From Plazaster borealis (taxonomy: Eukaryota; Echinodermata; Asteroidea; Forcipulatida; Labidiasteridae), in assembly GCA_021014325.1 (NCBI GenBank), contig CM037472.1:27014039-27078038 (forward strand): a DNA stretch of 64,000 nucleotides, read 5' to 3'. The notes under the pieces are model-generated. The model searched no databases. It saw only the letters and a list, made by a program, of their open reading frames with translations, and was not told the origin of the DNA. A program made the translations under genes and the position numbers. Positions 45,041 to 57,408 of the stretch are shown in pieces (position 1 is the stretch's first letter; each line of letters opens with the position of its first letter).

Positions 45041-46915
45041 ATTTTGTTTTATTGTAAACTATTCCCCCCAATATTTCCAAAAGCCACTTGATGATGGTGA
45101 TTGTCAACGTTGCCAGGAACGACTCACAAAAATAATAAGCTGACCCAGACTGTGTAGGGGTAACCCCTGCACTGACCCTTACTTGATCACCCCAAAGTTG
45201 ACCTCTCAAAGAAGCTCGCTCAAATAAGTTGCAAGAGAGGAATTTTTTTTGGTTTCAGATAGAAGCCTTTTTTTCACTAGTAAAGCAAGGGATTTATTAT
45301 TAGGGTAAAGTTTTGTGGGGGATATGACGGTAGGAGTTGATATTCCTCTTTTAAAACAGTCTAGATGCCTACATGTACCACGGAGGAAGACATTTCCTTG
45401 CATGTATGTGGCAAACACACATTGTTAATGAAATGTGTGCACGCCCAGAATTACACATGAACTTTGCAAAATGAACAGGTTTAACCATAGAGCAAGGCCA
45501 GATGACTGCCACCTACTGCCAAGTCTCTCACTAAACACTAAAACAAGATTGTTAATGAAAAAAAGGAAAGACTTTCAAAGCCTAACTTAAAAAACCCAAA
45601 CCATACTTCACCTATCAATGACTTTACAGTGTTTATACAGTGAATGAGTGACATTATATTGGGATGTGACTTTATCTGTTACGCCCATACTGAACAAAAG
45701 CTTCGCATTTAACGTGTGTCATTAATGCACCCCACCTCCAATGTTCTCTGTTTAGCTTGTAAACTTTATTCCCCTTTGTTTTCTCTTGGCTCGAGGACAA
45801 CAGCTAACTGACCCTTTCAGCTGATCAAATTTGACCCATTGTTCTTCTCCCCATTGTATTCAGTGGGTCAGTTTCAACACTCCTTTGTTCCAATATTCAC
45901 AGGGAACAGAGAAGACATTCCCACACCATAAAACAAGCTATTGACTGTTCTTTTTATAAATACTTTTTAGGCGTATTTAGACTTTTACAATGACATCAAT
46001 GTCAATGTTTGTGTAAGCCTTTTGTGCAGTGAGCCACTGATGATAATGGAATCAAATAGCACAGCATAGTTGTGATGTACCCCTCACACTGGCAGATAAA
46101 ACACTGTTCAATTCAATCAGGGCTTGGATCCTCGCACAGTGCTGCTGGTGGTTACACAATAGTCCAAACTGATGTCTGGAGTAAACATTGCTTTCCATGG
46201 AGAAGACTGAATAATCCGTTGTGTCAACATGACAGTAAATGTGATGTTGAAACTGCTAGACACTAAAGGTGTTGGGCATAATGACTGTATGTGTGGAATT
46301 TGGCAATGACTAGACAATTCTCACATGTGTTGGGAATCATTTAGCTTCACTGGTAAGCTATCAGAAGCTATCAGCTTCTACTTCAAGAAGGACTGGTTGT
46401 GGAAAATGGAGCTATTAAACACCTGACATAGTTGGAGAATGGAGATTAGATTGCTGTAGTGAGAGATAATTAGCGCAGACTCTCTGAATCTTGTTAGAAT
46501 CCATTGCAAACGACTTTGTTCTTGGAGCTGGTGGAACTGTGTGAAACACATGCCATAACTTGCTCTATGATAGTACTACTAGTACTACTAGTGACTAGTG
46601 TGTGGATGGTCCATGGTTACTTTGTGATGAAGTTAAACTGTACCAGTTACCAAGGGCCCCTCGTCATCCTCAGTGTACCCCCATGTACCAACCGAAAGTA
46701 ATATGACAATGACCATTTTTATGAACTACGTTAACAGATTTACAAAGATTGCAGCTGATAACTTGTAGTTTTCGAAAGACTGTTTTAAAAGAATCAAATT
46801 ACATGTAATTCACTTTCAGTATTTGTTGTTGAATAATATTGGTTATGTGCAAGAATTCACACTGTTGCCCAACAAATAAAGATAAGTCACTATAGTAATA
46901 CATTTTCAGTTTTGC
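45041..46915. other. Noncoding stretch
   Basis: Nothing recognised apart from a short ACTACTAGT direct repeat at about 46568-46600. Confidence 0.4.
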
Positions 46916-47330
46916 TTAAAGGTAGGGTCATAGATTGCTTTTTGTCAACGTTATGCTGATTTATAGGCTAAATTGTCAATAAAGATACAATATAAGTCAC
47001 CTAGGAAAGTTCCAGCTTAATACAGTGTGTACTTGTTGAGGACACAGCAAAAAAACTGTCACGGTATTTTCATTAAGAACGTCGAACTCATCCACATTTA
47101 GCGAGGTGACGCGGATACTAACCGCATTTCCGGCCGCAGCATTCACAAACGGAATCTCCAAAACTCGCCTTGAGGTGAGTTTTGGAGATTTAAATTTTTC
47201 AACATACTTTTATTGATTTCTAACCAGGCTGCTTTACATCATTCCACCTTTATAACAAGCAAGCTTTCGGATTGAAATTACATTTTTTTTTTGGTGGGGG
47301 GGGGCATGGCCAAAGTATGACCCTACCTTG
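46916..47330. mobile_element. TTAA-type MITE, family 2, copy 2
   Basis: It starts TTAAAGGTAGGGTCATAGA and ends CAAAGTATGACCCTACCTTG, the last TTAA being mutated. The body aligns with 10383-10831. An extra inner hairpin, AACTCGCCTTGAGGTGAGTT, is present near 47162. Confidence 0.85.
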
Positions 47331-49102
47331 AATAATTTAAGCAAGAAAACTTCCCCAAGTATAGTCTAGGTCAGTATTAAAATCTAAGCAATAGGAAAAA
47401 ATAATAGTGGTAAACAACCATACGATTCTGAGAACGGACCAGAGTTATACTGTTTGTTTTGTATAATACCACCAGATAATGTAAGTATTGTTTCTGGAAA
47501 CGGAGTGGGCGCCTTCAGTGGGGATTCAGTCAGGGGCAGTGAGAGTTTTAGGGGAATATAATATAACTTGAGCTGGGTTTATTTTCCCTGAGACAGACGA
47601 GGCTAGGGTTAAAAAGGGCAAGAGATTGTGCCACTTAAGAATCACCAAGGAACATACAATGCATGGCAAACTAATGTAGTAGCACAAATGCAAGTGATTT
47701 TCCCGTAATGTATAGGTAGCTGCATTTAAAGGCACAGTTGTGTTGGCACAGATTTTCCATACAGATCCATGGTGTAGCCTACACTGGTTATACATGTATC
47801 AGTATTAGATATCAGCAATGGCTGAAGACATCAGTATAACAAAAAAAACATTCTTGATACATTTATTTATCTAGTTTCTTAACACACCTGTTATTTAAAA
47901 GCATTTGCTGTGAGGTTAATGCATATTGCTAGTGTTGAAATGGTGGCAAAATTTATTGCCAATTATCAACAAATTCAGTAAACAAGAGAATCACATCAAG
48001 ACATTTTTCGTCTGTGAACTTGAAGTTGCGGAGACTGGAGTTAATTTAGTTGGCTGAAGTGCAAGACAACAGTCTGGGGAAAACATGACTGCTAAGGATG
48101 GGTGTGACCAGGCAGGTCACATCCTGTGTCCCCCCTCACCCCAATTCTCAGACGGATATCGGTGAATTTGAATTTGACATTTTGGGATCCTGTCCAAGCA
48201 ACAGCTGGCTGTCACGGACATAAGCCACCACCACCATAAGGGAAGAGCAAGAAGATAATGTGGCAGTTTGCTTCAGCTGGGATGTCAGTTCAGACAGATA
48301 TTACATGGTCTTGTGAACTCTGCACATGTATTGCTTTGGACGAAACGTTTTTTTGTTTTTCGTTAAATTAATTACATAAGTTTGAAACCCAGGTGAAATT
48401 GCATGGCATCGCGTATAATCTACCCCCAACTAAAATGCGGAGTTTGCTGCCATGGACTTTCAAGAATTTGCTCGCAACCACTTTCGTATGAGATTTCAAA
48501 CCTTGATCACATTGGTTCCATCATTCATCAATTTGAGAATCGCACTTCCACCAAAATTGTAGACTCTAGGAACTGAAAGTGAAATCTATTTTAATACCCT
48601 AGAAGTAAGAGAGTCCACAGGAGAAAAACGACCTCTTGAAATTAAACACCAGCATCCCTGACCTCTCCTTGAAGGAGAGAGCTTGTCTTAATTGGGAACC
48701 CTATGGTGCTGAGACATGCCATCTTAAGAAGATTGCCTTACACCAGGGTGAACTAGAAGCTGGAGTACAAGGACAGTTCCTTAGCTATCATGTACAATAA
48801 AAATAGTTTAATCTAAAACTAAGCCAAATGTGGAAGCGGTCTCTTAGTTTTATTTTTAAAAATGTTACTGATTCAAGAGCTAAACTACTTTTATTGGACT
48901 TTTTATAATGCGGTGAGAATATGGGCATGTTTTTGTGTGTGTTTGTTGTTGTTGCTGTATTATAAGGGAGATGCATTTAGTTATCATTGGGGATCCCCTT
49001 ACAATTGTAATTCCTAGGTTGTATATAGTAAACTGGGCATGATCCCTGGCTATACTGCAGTATACGGTTGTATGACTTCTGCCTGGCGCCCCTGTGAACA
49101 AT
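47331..49102. other. Noncoding stretch
   Basis: Nothing recognised. Confidence 0.4.
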
Positions 49103-49236
49103 TGACAAAATAGGGAGACCTTCAACATAGGGCTACATAGCTCAGTTGGTTGATCTAGCACCAGCATGTAATTGCGGAGATCGCACTCGCAGGTTAAAAT
49201 CACACCCCCTAGTCAATTTTTTTCTTAGTTCAACCC
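49103..49236 (+). mobile_element. tRNA-like element, one-sided copy
   Basis: GACAAAATAGGGAGACC leads into ACATAGCTCAGTTGGTTGAT and AGCATGTAATTGCGGAGATC. It ends TAGTCAATTTTTTTCTTAG and TTCAACCC. It shares leader, tRNA-like part and tail with 44945-45038. Confidence 0.68.
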
Positions 49237-50397
49237 AAAGTTGATTTAGGAATATCATTGGGTTAGTATTTTCAAAAACACACAGACAGAAGTGTTTCAA
49301 ATTTTCTGTACTGAAAACAGTTTTGTTCTTTCATCACCAAATAATAGACACAAGGTTTTGTCCTAGTACTCAAGTCTGGATTGGAGGAAGGAAATCGGTC
49401 AGCACTTAAAAGTGAAAGGCTTAGCTGGACCTTTCCTGGGCAGACTGGCAGCACTCTTTACAGCCTGGAATCAAGTGTATCATAAGATTGAGCAGGTGTG
49501 ATTTATTTCAATTATGTATTGCTTGCAAGGGCATTTTGAACCATAGCCTTGGGGAAGGGGAGGGTTGTTTCCGGTACCTTGGAGTAATGTTTCTCCCCTG
49601 CTCCCTGATATTGACTCCATCTGAAAGAGAAGGACCAATTTTTTAATGGAGGCATTGATGGATTTGGCATACAGGAATGGTGTCCTTGTTGGTGGAAAGG
49701 AAATTGGCCAGTTAAAAACCTGCACTTCAGAGATTTTACGAAGCAGTTGTGATTTATGACTTTCTTTTGGTCTTTCTATCAATGGTATAATCTGTATTTT
49801 GGATATACAGTTTAATTTGTTGTTTTTTCTATGGTTGTATATGTTTGTTGTGTATTGTGGCTGCGAGTTGTGGAAATAGCTCAATGGGGATACATACTCT
49901 TGCCAGTAAACATGCTGTTATGTAACCTCATAAAAAACCAATTACTAAAATTTGAAAACGCCAATTTAGGTATAATCAAATCAGTGGCAATGTCATCCCC
50001 ACAGTGGGTTAGAGTTAAGACCCAGGACCCTGGGCGAACTGTATCACTATACACACATGTAATTGCATTGGCAAAATTTTCATCTCGGGTCAAGAAGCAA
50101 ATTGAAAGCTACCTTGGTGCGGTGATCTCTGAGATATTATTAGCGTCTGGGATTTTGCACTTGGAACTTGTGTATTCTCCCGGGAACCCTTTGTTAGGAT
50201 TTCTGCTCTCCCTGGTGGGATTAAGGGGATCTTCTAGCCTTGGAAACCCTCCGGAGACCTCATGGTTAGTTTACATCCAGGTAAACTCAACTGTAAAATC
50301 TAAGACTATTGAATTACTGAAGGCATTGGTTGACCCATGGAGCATACTCAAAGTTGTTGGCCTGCTAAGGAGCAGCCGGGCTGTAGCAAAATCAATT
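49237..50397. other. Noncoding stretch with one long but unsupported open frame
   Basis: A 194-codon open frame at 49831-50415 has no recognised domain and runs into the MITE at 50398, so it is judged chance. Confidence 0.4.
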
Positions 50398-50549
50398 GGG
50401 CCCAATTTCATCTAGCTGGTTAAGCAGAAAATAATGCTTCAAAATTTCCTTCTAAGCACAAACGAGCAGTATAGCAGTCGCAAATGGTACATGTGAAATG
50501 GTATTTTGGCTGGTTCCATATTTCTGCTAAGCTCCATGAAATTGGGCCA
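50398..50549. mobile_element. GGGCCCAATTTCA MITE, copy 2
   Basis: The ends GGGCCCAATTTCATCTAGCT and CTCCATGAAATTGGGCC are inverted. The body has GGTACATGTGAAATGGTATT, as in the copy at 12634. A decayed piece of the family is at about 54188-54258. Confidence 0.85.
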
Positions 50550-51834
50550 TGATGTGCAGTTGTACTTCAAAACTTCAACCTGTAGGCCTATTCAAAATTA
50601 AGGTTAAATTTCAAGTGAGAAATACTTTTTGTCTCACTGCGATATGTTTGTGATTTTTTTCCAATTTTTGTTGTATTTATTGTCATCACAATGTTCAACC
50701 AAATGAAATCACAAATAAATTAAGAGAAATTAATTTCGCTCATTTCCAACAAAATCCATGTTTTAGCAGCAATGTTTGCACTTCTTCTACTTCTGGCAAG
50801 GGACATAAGCAAAGTGAATATTATAACTGTTTTGCCAGTTTCGCTGATTTTCTTTTCATGTGTAATCCACTTTTTTGATTGATTTGTTATTTATTAGAAA
50901 GACCACAATTCTCATTGCCAACGGGTAAATATTCCTGATCATAAAAGAAAATGTGATCAACAGTACCACTGGTGTACTTTTTGACTTAAACCATGGAGCA
51001 AGCTTTAACCAAGCAAAACAAGCCCTTGGCAGACCCTTGCATGATTAGAAACATAATCCATGGGTTGCTAGGGGCAACAGACCTCCTGGCAGGTATACCT
51101 GGACAGGTGCTTGGCAATCTGGTATGTGATCGGAACAAAAGAGCCGCCTCAACTCTAGCTGTAGCCTTAATACTGCTCTTGGCTTTACCATCATCTATTA
51201 TTCCTTGGAATTGTATAGCTAGCCAGAGAATTTGCACTTGAACCCCAAGTTGTTTTTACGAAGTGACAAATGTGTCAAAAATCATAAAATTTAGCAAATC
51301 TGGGTTTTTGTAAATTATTGATGTAGACGCTCTTTCGACGGCTGTTTGGTGCAACCCGCTAGCATGTGTAAAACCCAAGATACAGAGTGTTTTCAAATCT
51401 CGGGCGGTTTCGGGCGGTCCAGTGAGTAAATGGTCGGGGGGGGGGGGGGGGTTTCGGGAGTACAGTGACTAAAGGGTTAAATACGCATTGGTTTGTACAT
51501 AGCGCTCTGCAAGCAGGTCATGGTTGTTTTTTTTAGGAAGTGACAAATGTGTTTAGGAATTAATTACTCATCAAAACAGTTGCAGAATTGAAAAAATGCT
51601 GACAGTTCTTCAAACGTGATATAAAAAAATAAAAATACTTTTGGCTGCAGGGCTTAATCGTTGCTTTGTAAAAACGGAGACAATATGTGCCTGTGTTGAA
51701 GAAAAACCTTTTGGGTAACAATTCACTCGAAACGATGTAATGGATATTAACCTTTTAAATAAGGAGATCACTGCTGGTTGAATAAAGGAACTTTATTGCT
51801 AGTAAAGTTCCAGTTACATCCATTTGTCATTCTC
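50550..51834. other. Noncoding stretch
   Basis: A (G)n run at 51437-51451 is flanked by repeats of the word TTTCGGGCGG/TTTCGGGAG. Nothing else recognised. Confidence 0.4.
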
Positions 51835-52005
51835 CTGAAGACCAGCAGAGTAAACGTTTTGAAACGTCAAGACCATACCAACGGCTCTTTTAAGAGCCAA
51901 CACTCCTCCCTTTAAATAAGAGATTTACACATGGTTGTACCCGCAAGTTTACTGGTAATAGTTACTTCCTATTATCCACACCATGCAAAGCTTCAAACAT
52001 CACGT
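51835..52005. mobile_element. Hairpin foldback family, copy D (right half only)
   Basis: It has GAAGACCAGCAGAGTAAACG, GAAACGTCAAGACC, GGCTCTTTTAAGAGCC and CACATGGTTGTACCCGCAAG. The tail CACCATGCAAAGCTTCAAA is at 51980-51998. The left arm is absent, so it is 5'-truncated. Confidence 0.78.
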
Positions 52006-52679
52006 AGAGTATAGAAACATAACCATGTTTGAAAAACCATCAAAGCCATAAGCAGAAGAGGGAAATGAATTAAGTTCAGGTTTCTGTGGATTTTGATCAT
52101 CATCATTCATCAACCACTGACCTGTTTTAGGTTTCAGCATTCACGTTAGTTCAATTGGTATGTTTTCAATTTTGGCTTTTTGTATGAGGCTTTAGTGAAC
52201 TCGATGTTTGATGTCAATGAGATGCACCCCGTTTTTATCTTCCTTTTCCAGGGGGCAGTCATCAATTACTGGTTTACAAATTGAATTAATAAAACATGTA
52301 AATAATTTGGTGGAATAAGAATGTTACCAGAGCAGGCCCCTGTTGGTTTTGCTCCGGTGACAACATGTCTAAATGCAATGTTGATATTTCTCTCTAATCA
52401 CTCGCTCTGTGAAATTGTGGTTTGTTGTGCGGATTGTTGTATTACTCCTCTTGTTTGCACAGTAACACTTACCCCAGAAATCTAGCCATTTTACTCCAGG
52501 AATCGGCTTTCAAGGGTACTCAATCTCAGCTCCTTAGTTTGGGCAAACTTTGTAACTGAACAATATCCTTATTGTATAAGGGTTCTCTTAAGTCTATTTT
52601 AATAACGCTTCTTTTGAAATTGATATATTGAAATCTGTTTGTGATTGCCACTTAACTTACATTTCTGTTTGTGTTTCAA

Positions 52680-52990
52680 AGCAAGTACATGTATTTGAAA
52701 CATGTACATGTAGGCCTATTTTTAACAGGTACTTGAAACATGTATTTGAAACTTGTATTTGAAACATGTATTTGAAACATGTATTTGGAACATGTACCGG
52801 CATTTGAAACATGTATAAATTGGAATGTATTTGAAACGTGTATTTGAATTCCCCCCCAAAAACAAAAACAAAACATTGTATTAGAAATGTGTATTTGAAA
52901 CTTGTATTTGAAATGTGTATTTGAAACGTGTATTTGAAATGCGCATTTGAAACAGGAATTTGGAACATGTAAAGTAATATTTGAAACCAG
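52680..52990. repeat. 12-base tandem repeat (TGTATTTGAAAC)n
   Basis: More than twenty units of TGTATTTGAAAC, with variants ACATG, CGTG and GGAAC, are broken by a C/A-rich patch at 52849-52872. Because 12 is a multiple of 3, the minus strand stays open and reads FKYMFQIHVSNT-type repeats. Confidence 0.9.
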
Positions 52991-53662
52991 TCAGTTTGAT
53001 GACCAGATAAGAAGCCAGAGATGCCTTGACTGCACGCAGCAATTGGGTATAGGTGTCCAGTTTACACACAACATGGAAACTATGAACGCTTTAAGGGTGA
53101 TAACATGTCTAAATCTGTCTGGGTCCTCAGAAAAATAACATACCTCTGCAACCCCCCCCCCTCACCTTATATCTAATGAGGGGTTTTTAAGAAGGCTTAA
53201 CATACCATGGATTTAAACTCACCCCTAATCATTCTTCTATCAACAATTGTTTTCCTTTGTTGTGGTGATAGCCAAGGGTGGAGATCAATATAGCGATTGT
53301 AAGTCAGTATTGGAATCTAGATCTGGCGAGTGGCTCTCTCGCTAGGCGGTGTGTGGATGCTGTACACGTACCTCCGCATGATAAACCCTTCATTGACTGC
53401 CACAATGGGTTGTTTGCGATTGGCTCCTCAGTGATCGATCTCATTAATGTTTCATCAGGATTTTTATGGATTTCCGTCTTTTCGGCCACAGGGATTTTGT
53501 AACAGGTTTTGATTCTTAGAGTCTTGGCGGCCGACACCAGGCCTTAGTAGGGGTTCAATGACATGTAGTATGTTACATCAATTTTGTTCTCAAGTGCATA
53601 AAAAGGGCCCTGTGTTTTTATCTGTTTTAGGTGTAGTTTATAGTAGGTTTTGGTGTTGGCCT

Positions 53663-53931
53663 TGAGCCCTTTTCACACGGCAGCAATTTAGCAGGGGTCC
53701 CTTGCTTAATTTGAGCATGGTTGTAAAACTTTACAAATTGCACTTCGTGTGAAAGGACACCAATTTTTGAACTGTCCAAGGTCCCCAGTGAAATCTTCTC
53801 AAATTTGACGTCTTTTATTGACAGTACAAACGTTGTTTTCCTTGCACAAGAGGTGTATTTTGTAAAACTACGCAACCATGCTAGAAATAAGCAAGGGACC
53901 CTTGCTAAATCGCTGTCGTCTGAAAAGGGCG
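53663..53931. mobile_element. MITE with GCCCTTTTCA ends
   Basis: GAGCCCTTTTCACACGGCAG is mirrored by CTGTCGTCTGAAAAGGGCG. Next inward, GGGTCCCTTGCTTAATTTGA is mirrored by AATAAGCAAGGGACCC, then GCATGGTTG by CAACCATGC. Length is about 270 bases. Confidence 0.82.
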
Positions 53932-54270
53932 TTACTCCTCTACAGTACATCATCAAGCTTTTTTGTATAGCTCTCCATGAGTATGTGTACCAAGTTGCTG
54001 TTGTCCCTGGACTAATTTTCTACCCTGGACCGTGTTTTTATCCAGACAGGACGGAGGTCCACTTGTGTTTTTCTTTCAATCTGCTCAATTTATTCTTTTG
54101 CAAGGATAGTGCAGGGATTCTGTCAATTGAATCTTTTAGCAAAGGGACATACCATACTTTGGACTTCAAAATTCATTAGCAGTGCCAGAGTAAGCACAGA
54201 AACTTGCTAAGCACAGACAAATATTGCTTAGAAGAAACAGGTAACCAGCCAAAACTCTATAACTTTATAT

Positions 54271-54545
54271 TAATGCTGCTACAGGGCACCAAGCAAATGC
54301 AGCCATGATGGGAAAACAAGCCTGGCACCTACTTTGCACATGAACACTGAAGCACTTGAATATGCCGCTATAGGGCACCAGGCAAAGACAGCCATGATGG
54401 GAAAACAAGCCTGGGACCTTCTTTGCACATGAAAAACGAAGCACTTGAATATTAATGCTGCTACAGGGCACCAGGCAAAGACAGTCATGGTGGAAAAACA
54501 AGCCTGGCACCTTCTTTGCACATGAACAACGAAGTACTTGATGGC
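54271..54545. repeat. Tandem repeat, three units of about 91 bases
   Basis: The units start at 54271, 54361 and 54453. Each has GCTACAGGGCACCAGGCAAA, AAAACAAGCCTGGCACCT and TCTTTGCACATGAA. Units 2 and 3 share CCAGGCAAAGACAG. The open frames on the minus strand are repeat by-products. Confidence 0.9.
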
Positions 54546-55030
54546 TTGTGAGTTCAAAGCGCGTTGGAATCAAAGGCAGCAGATGTTAAGTCCCTCAGAC
54601 AGCTGCAATAAATCAAGAAACATGACAGAGCTGAACCTCTTGATACCAATACAGTATGGCCGAAATAAAGGAGACTGAAATGACAGAAGGACAATTCAAC
54701 GTAAATGTCAACCAAATGTCAACCTGTATGGAGGTGATGATAATGCTGTATTATGTACCATGCCACAGAGAGCGTCGACAGATGTATAAATCTGACAATT
54801 TAATGGGACACCATCTTAACCTTTTGGGGGCTGTCCTACTGTGATCAATTTCTAGAAGAGGTCTTTGGAGTGATTATAAGAGCTTTGCATCAACTTGTCG
54901 TTGTTACTGACATCTACATTACCACCCTAACTGTCATTCAAAATTTATTATGAGGCTGATGGTCTCCTAATTGGATAGGAACAATCTGCCAAAGTATAGC
55001 ATCTTCAGTTAGGGTCTGAGTTTAAGATCG

Positions 55031-55175
55031 GTATTTAAGTGGCGTGTCGTGGCCTAGCGGATAAGAACATCGGACTCAAGTTCTGGTGTTTCTGATCAGC
55101 AGAGTGTTGGTTCGAGTCCCGGTCGTGACACCTGTGGTCCTTATGCAAGACGCTTAACCATTATTGCTGTGTCCT
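55031..55175 (+). mobile_element. tRNA-Leu-type SINE head
   Basis: GTGTCGTGGCCTAGCGGATA, anticodon loop CTCAAGT (CAA, Leu-like), long variable arm, then GGTTCGAGTCCCGGTCGTGA give a clear tRNA-Leu-like head. The tail GCTTAACCATTATTGCTGTG follows and then fades. Confidence 0.82.
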
Positions 55176-56154
55176 TGTGATGATTTTGATAATTTCATTC
55201 AAGTTGAATATGTAGTCCAAAGATCAGGCGATGAGTGATTTACATAGTGCAGTAGGATGGGTTTAAACGAAGGAGCGTACAAGTGTTTTGGCGCTGATTG
55301 TGCGCACTCCTTTGCCAAAGGATTCAAAGCGCTGTGAGCAAAACAAATGGGTTTTTAAGAGTCCCTTAAACCAAACTGTTCAAGAGTGAGGAATTTCGGA
55401 TGGAGATAGGTAGAGAATTCCAAGTTCAAGGACCCGCAATAAAAAAAAAGCACGGTCCCCTGTAATACTGGTGTTGCGAAGGATAACCAAATTGGACTCT
55501 GAGCGGAGACCTTGTCGTTTGGGTTGGCTGTGGTCGAGAAATGTAAGATCAAAGCTTGTTGCTCATGGTTTTGTACATGTTGAGTACTGTCTTGAAGACA
55601 ATCCATATTTCATCATTGTTTTTCAATTTGTTGTGCCAGAAAAACAGAATATCAGTAACAAAGTGTACCCCAGATTGTAGCCAGACAAAAGCTTGCATGT
55701 TGGGCACATGTGCTCAGATTTTTTCCTAGGCAAAAAAAAAAAAAAAAATGTTTGACATGCAAAGAGCGTCGGACATAGATGCCACGGAATTTCTCACAAG
55801 GCAGTGCATGCTACAGATGAGCATGCAAAAACGATTGCATCCTGGATCCCCCCCCCAGTTCATCGGGAAAACCGTCATTACGAATTGTTACCTCCGTTTG
55901 ATTCACCGTACACATGTCCTTAAATTAAACCACTTGCACGTGGAGTTAATTCTGTTATCTTGGATACTAGAAGCAAAGTTCACAAGTAAATGTGCTAGAG
56001 TACATGAGGACAGTTTTATGAGGGGAAAGTACAGCTTGCCTACTTTCTTGTTCTGAATCATTAATTTCTGAAGGAAATCTCGTTGCACGCAAGGCACACT
56101 GTAGTCTGATGTGTTTCTTGGGCTCCTGCCAAGTACGTGTACATGGCTGTTTAC

Positions 56155-56192
56155 TGTGTGTGTGTGTGTCTGTTTCTCTCTCTCTCTCTCCT
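56155..56192. repeat. (GT)n/(CT)n microsatellite
   Basis: A GTGTGTGTGTGTGTC run is followed by TCTCTCTCTCTCTC. Confidence 0.85.
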
Positions 56193-57255
56193 AATGAGCA
56201 GATGCAACCGGTGAAACCGGTACCCGTGCCTTTGATTAGATGTTTTCCCAGCGCCGGAAAAGATGACGATGAAAACCCATACTTCGGCTCCCCCGCTGTT
56301 TTGTACGAATCTGTGGAATGAAAATAATAGCTAAACCATGGAGTTATGACTGGTATCCCAGCGAGTGGGTTGTTTGTTGACATGTTCTGCTCCAACTGTG
56401 TGGACCGGAGCTTCTATAAATTACTTGCACAAATCATGTTTGCCTTCTCGGTATAACTTTATGATTGGCAAGATCACAAATTGCAATGTGGTTTCTCGAT
56501 AAGAACAAATCACAGATCATTGACTTCATTAGTTTTGATGGAGTATTTTAGTTCCAGCCCTCTATTTTCCAAGGAATTAGTCACTTGTCAATTAGGAATT
56601 TTTCAAGCGATTACTTTCTTCAATATTGGCAATTCGCAATACAGTGCGCCTGCTGCAGTTTGACCAGGAGAGGTCATTTTCACAGTGTATCTTGGGAAAA
56701 GGGTCGTCAAGTTTTTGTTCATCACGCAGTGCCCCCGATCGCCCCACAACCCTGGACGATACAGGAGGTTACGGTGATGTTTCCTTCATAAAGCAACAAG
56801 GTCTTATTTATCTGAGACGGCACAAGAAAGCATTTTTATTTTTATTTTTTTGGGGGGGATGAGGCTGGTGAATGGTTTCACATTAATTTCAGCCATTTTC
56901 AAGTTCCTAAATTGCCTGCACCGTGCTGAGTTGAGAATGTGATAGTCGACTGCTTTTTGGATAGATGGTCTGTCTCCTCATGGGTAAACTGTAGAGAGCG
57001 CACTGTTTTGCAAATCGCTTTTATTGGGAGCATGAGGCCTTCCTGGATTGGTGATTCAAATAAGACAGGGTTCAAGCTGAAGTTGCTCAAAATTAATAGC
57101 ATCGGTTCAGATGGCAGTATTTTTCAGGATGATTGGTACAAATCGCCAATATATTTATTCTGATGATGATAGGAACCTTCACTTTACTTCTAAACTACAT
57201 TTTAAGATATTGACCATGTAACCTCTGTTTACAAAAAGACTGACCTTGTACATTC

Positions 57256-57408
57256 CAGGCCTTGAACTACACAGAGGCCACGGAGGCCATAGCCCTCGTT
57301 GCCCTGGTCTTAGCCTTGAGGCCCCTTCAAAAGTTTCCCACAGACTTTTAGATTTTTAAATGGAAAATGAAAATGGCCTTGTCCTCTAAAGATGAAATTT
57401 CAGGCCTG
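57256..57408 (+). repeat. CAGGCCT-ended dispersed repeat, copy 6
   Basis: Both inverted ends are kept: CAGGCCTTGAACTACACAGA and GATGAAATTTCAGGCCTG. The interior has GAGGCCACGGAGGCCATAGC. Confidence 0.82.

Noticed and set aside
49831..50415. 194-codon plus-strand open frame
   Set aside because: No domain, no signal peptide with a plausible protein after it, and no splice context. Its end overlaps a MITE. The composition looks like translated noncoding DNA.
52657..52968. Repetitive minus-strand protein-like open frame
   Set aside because: Produced by the 12-base tandem repeat.
54265..54573. Overlapping minus-strand open frames with repeated blocks
   Set aside because: Produced by the 91-base tandem repeat.
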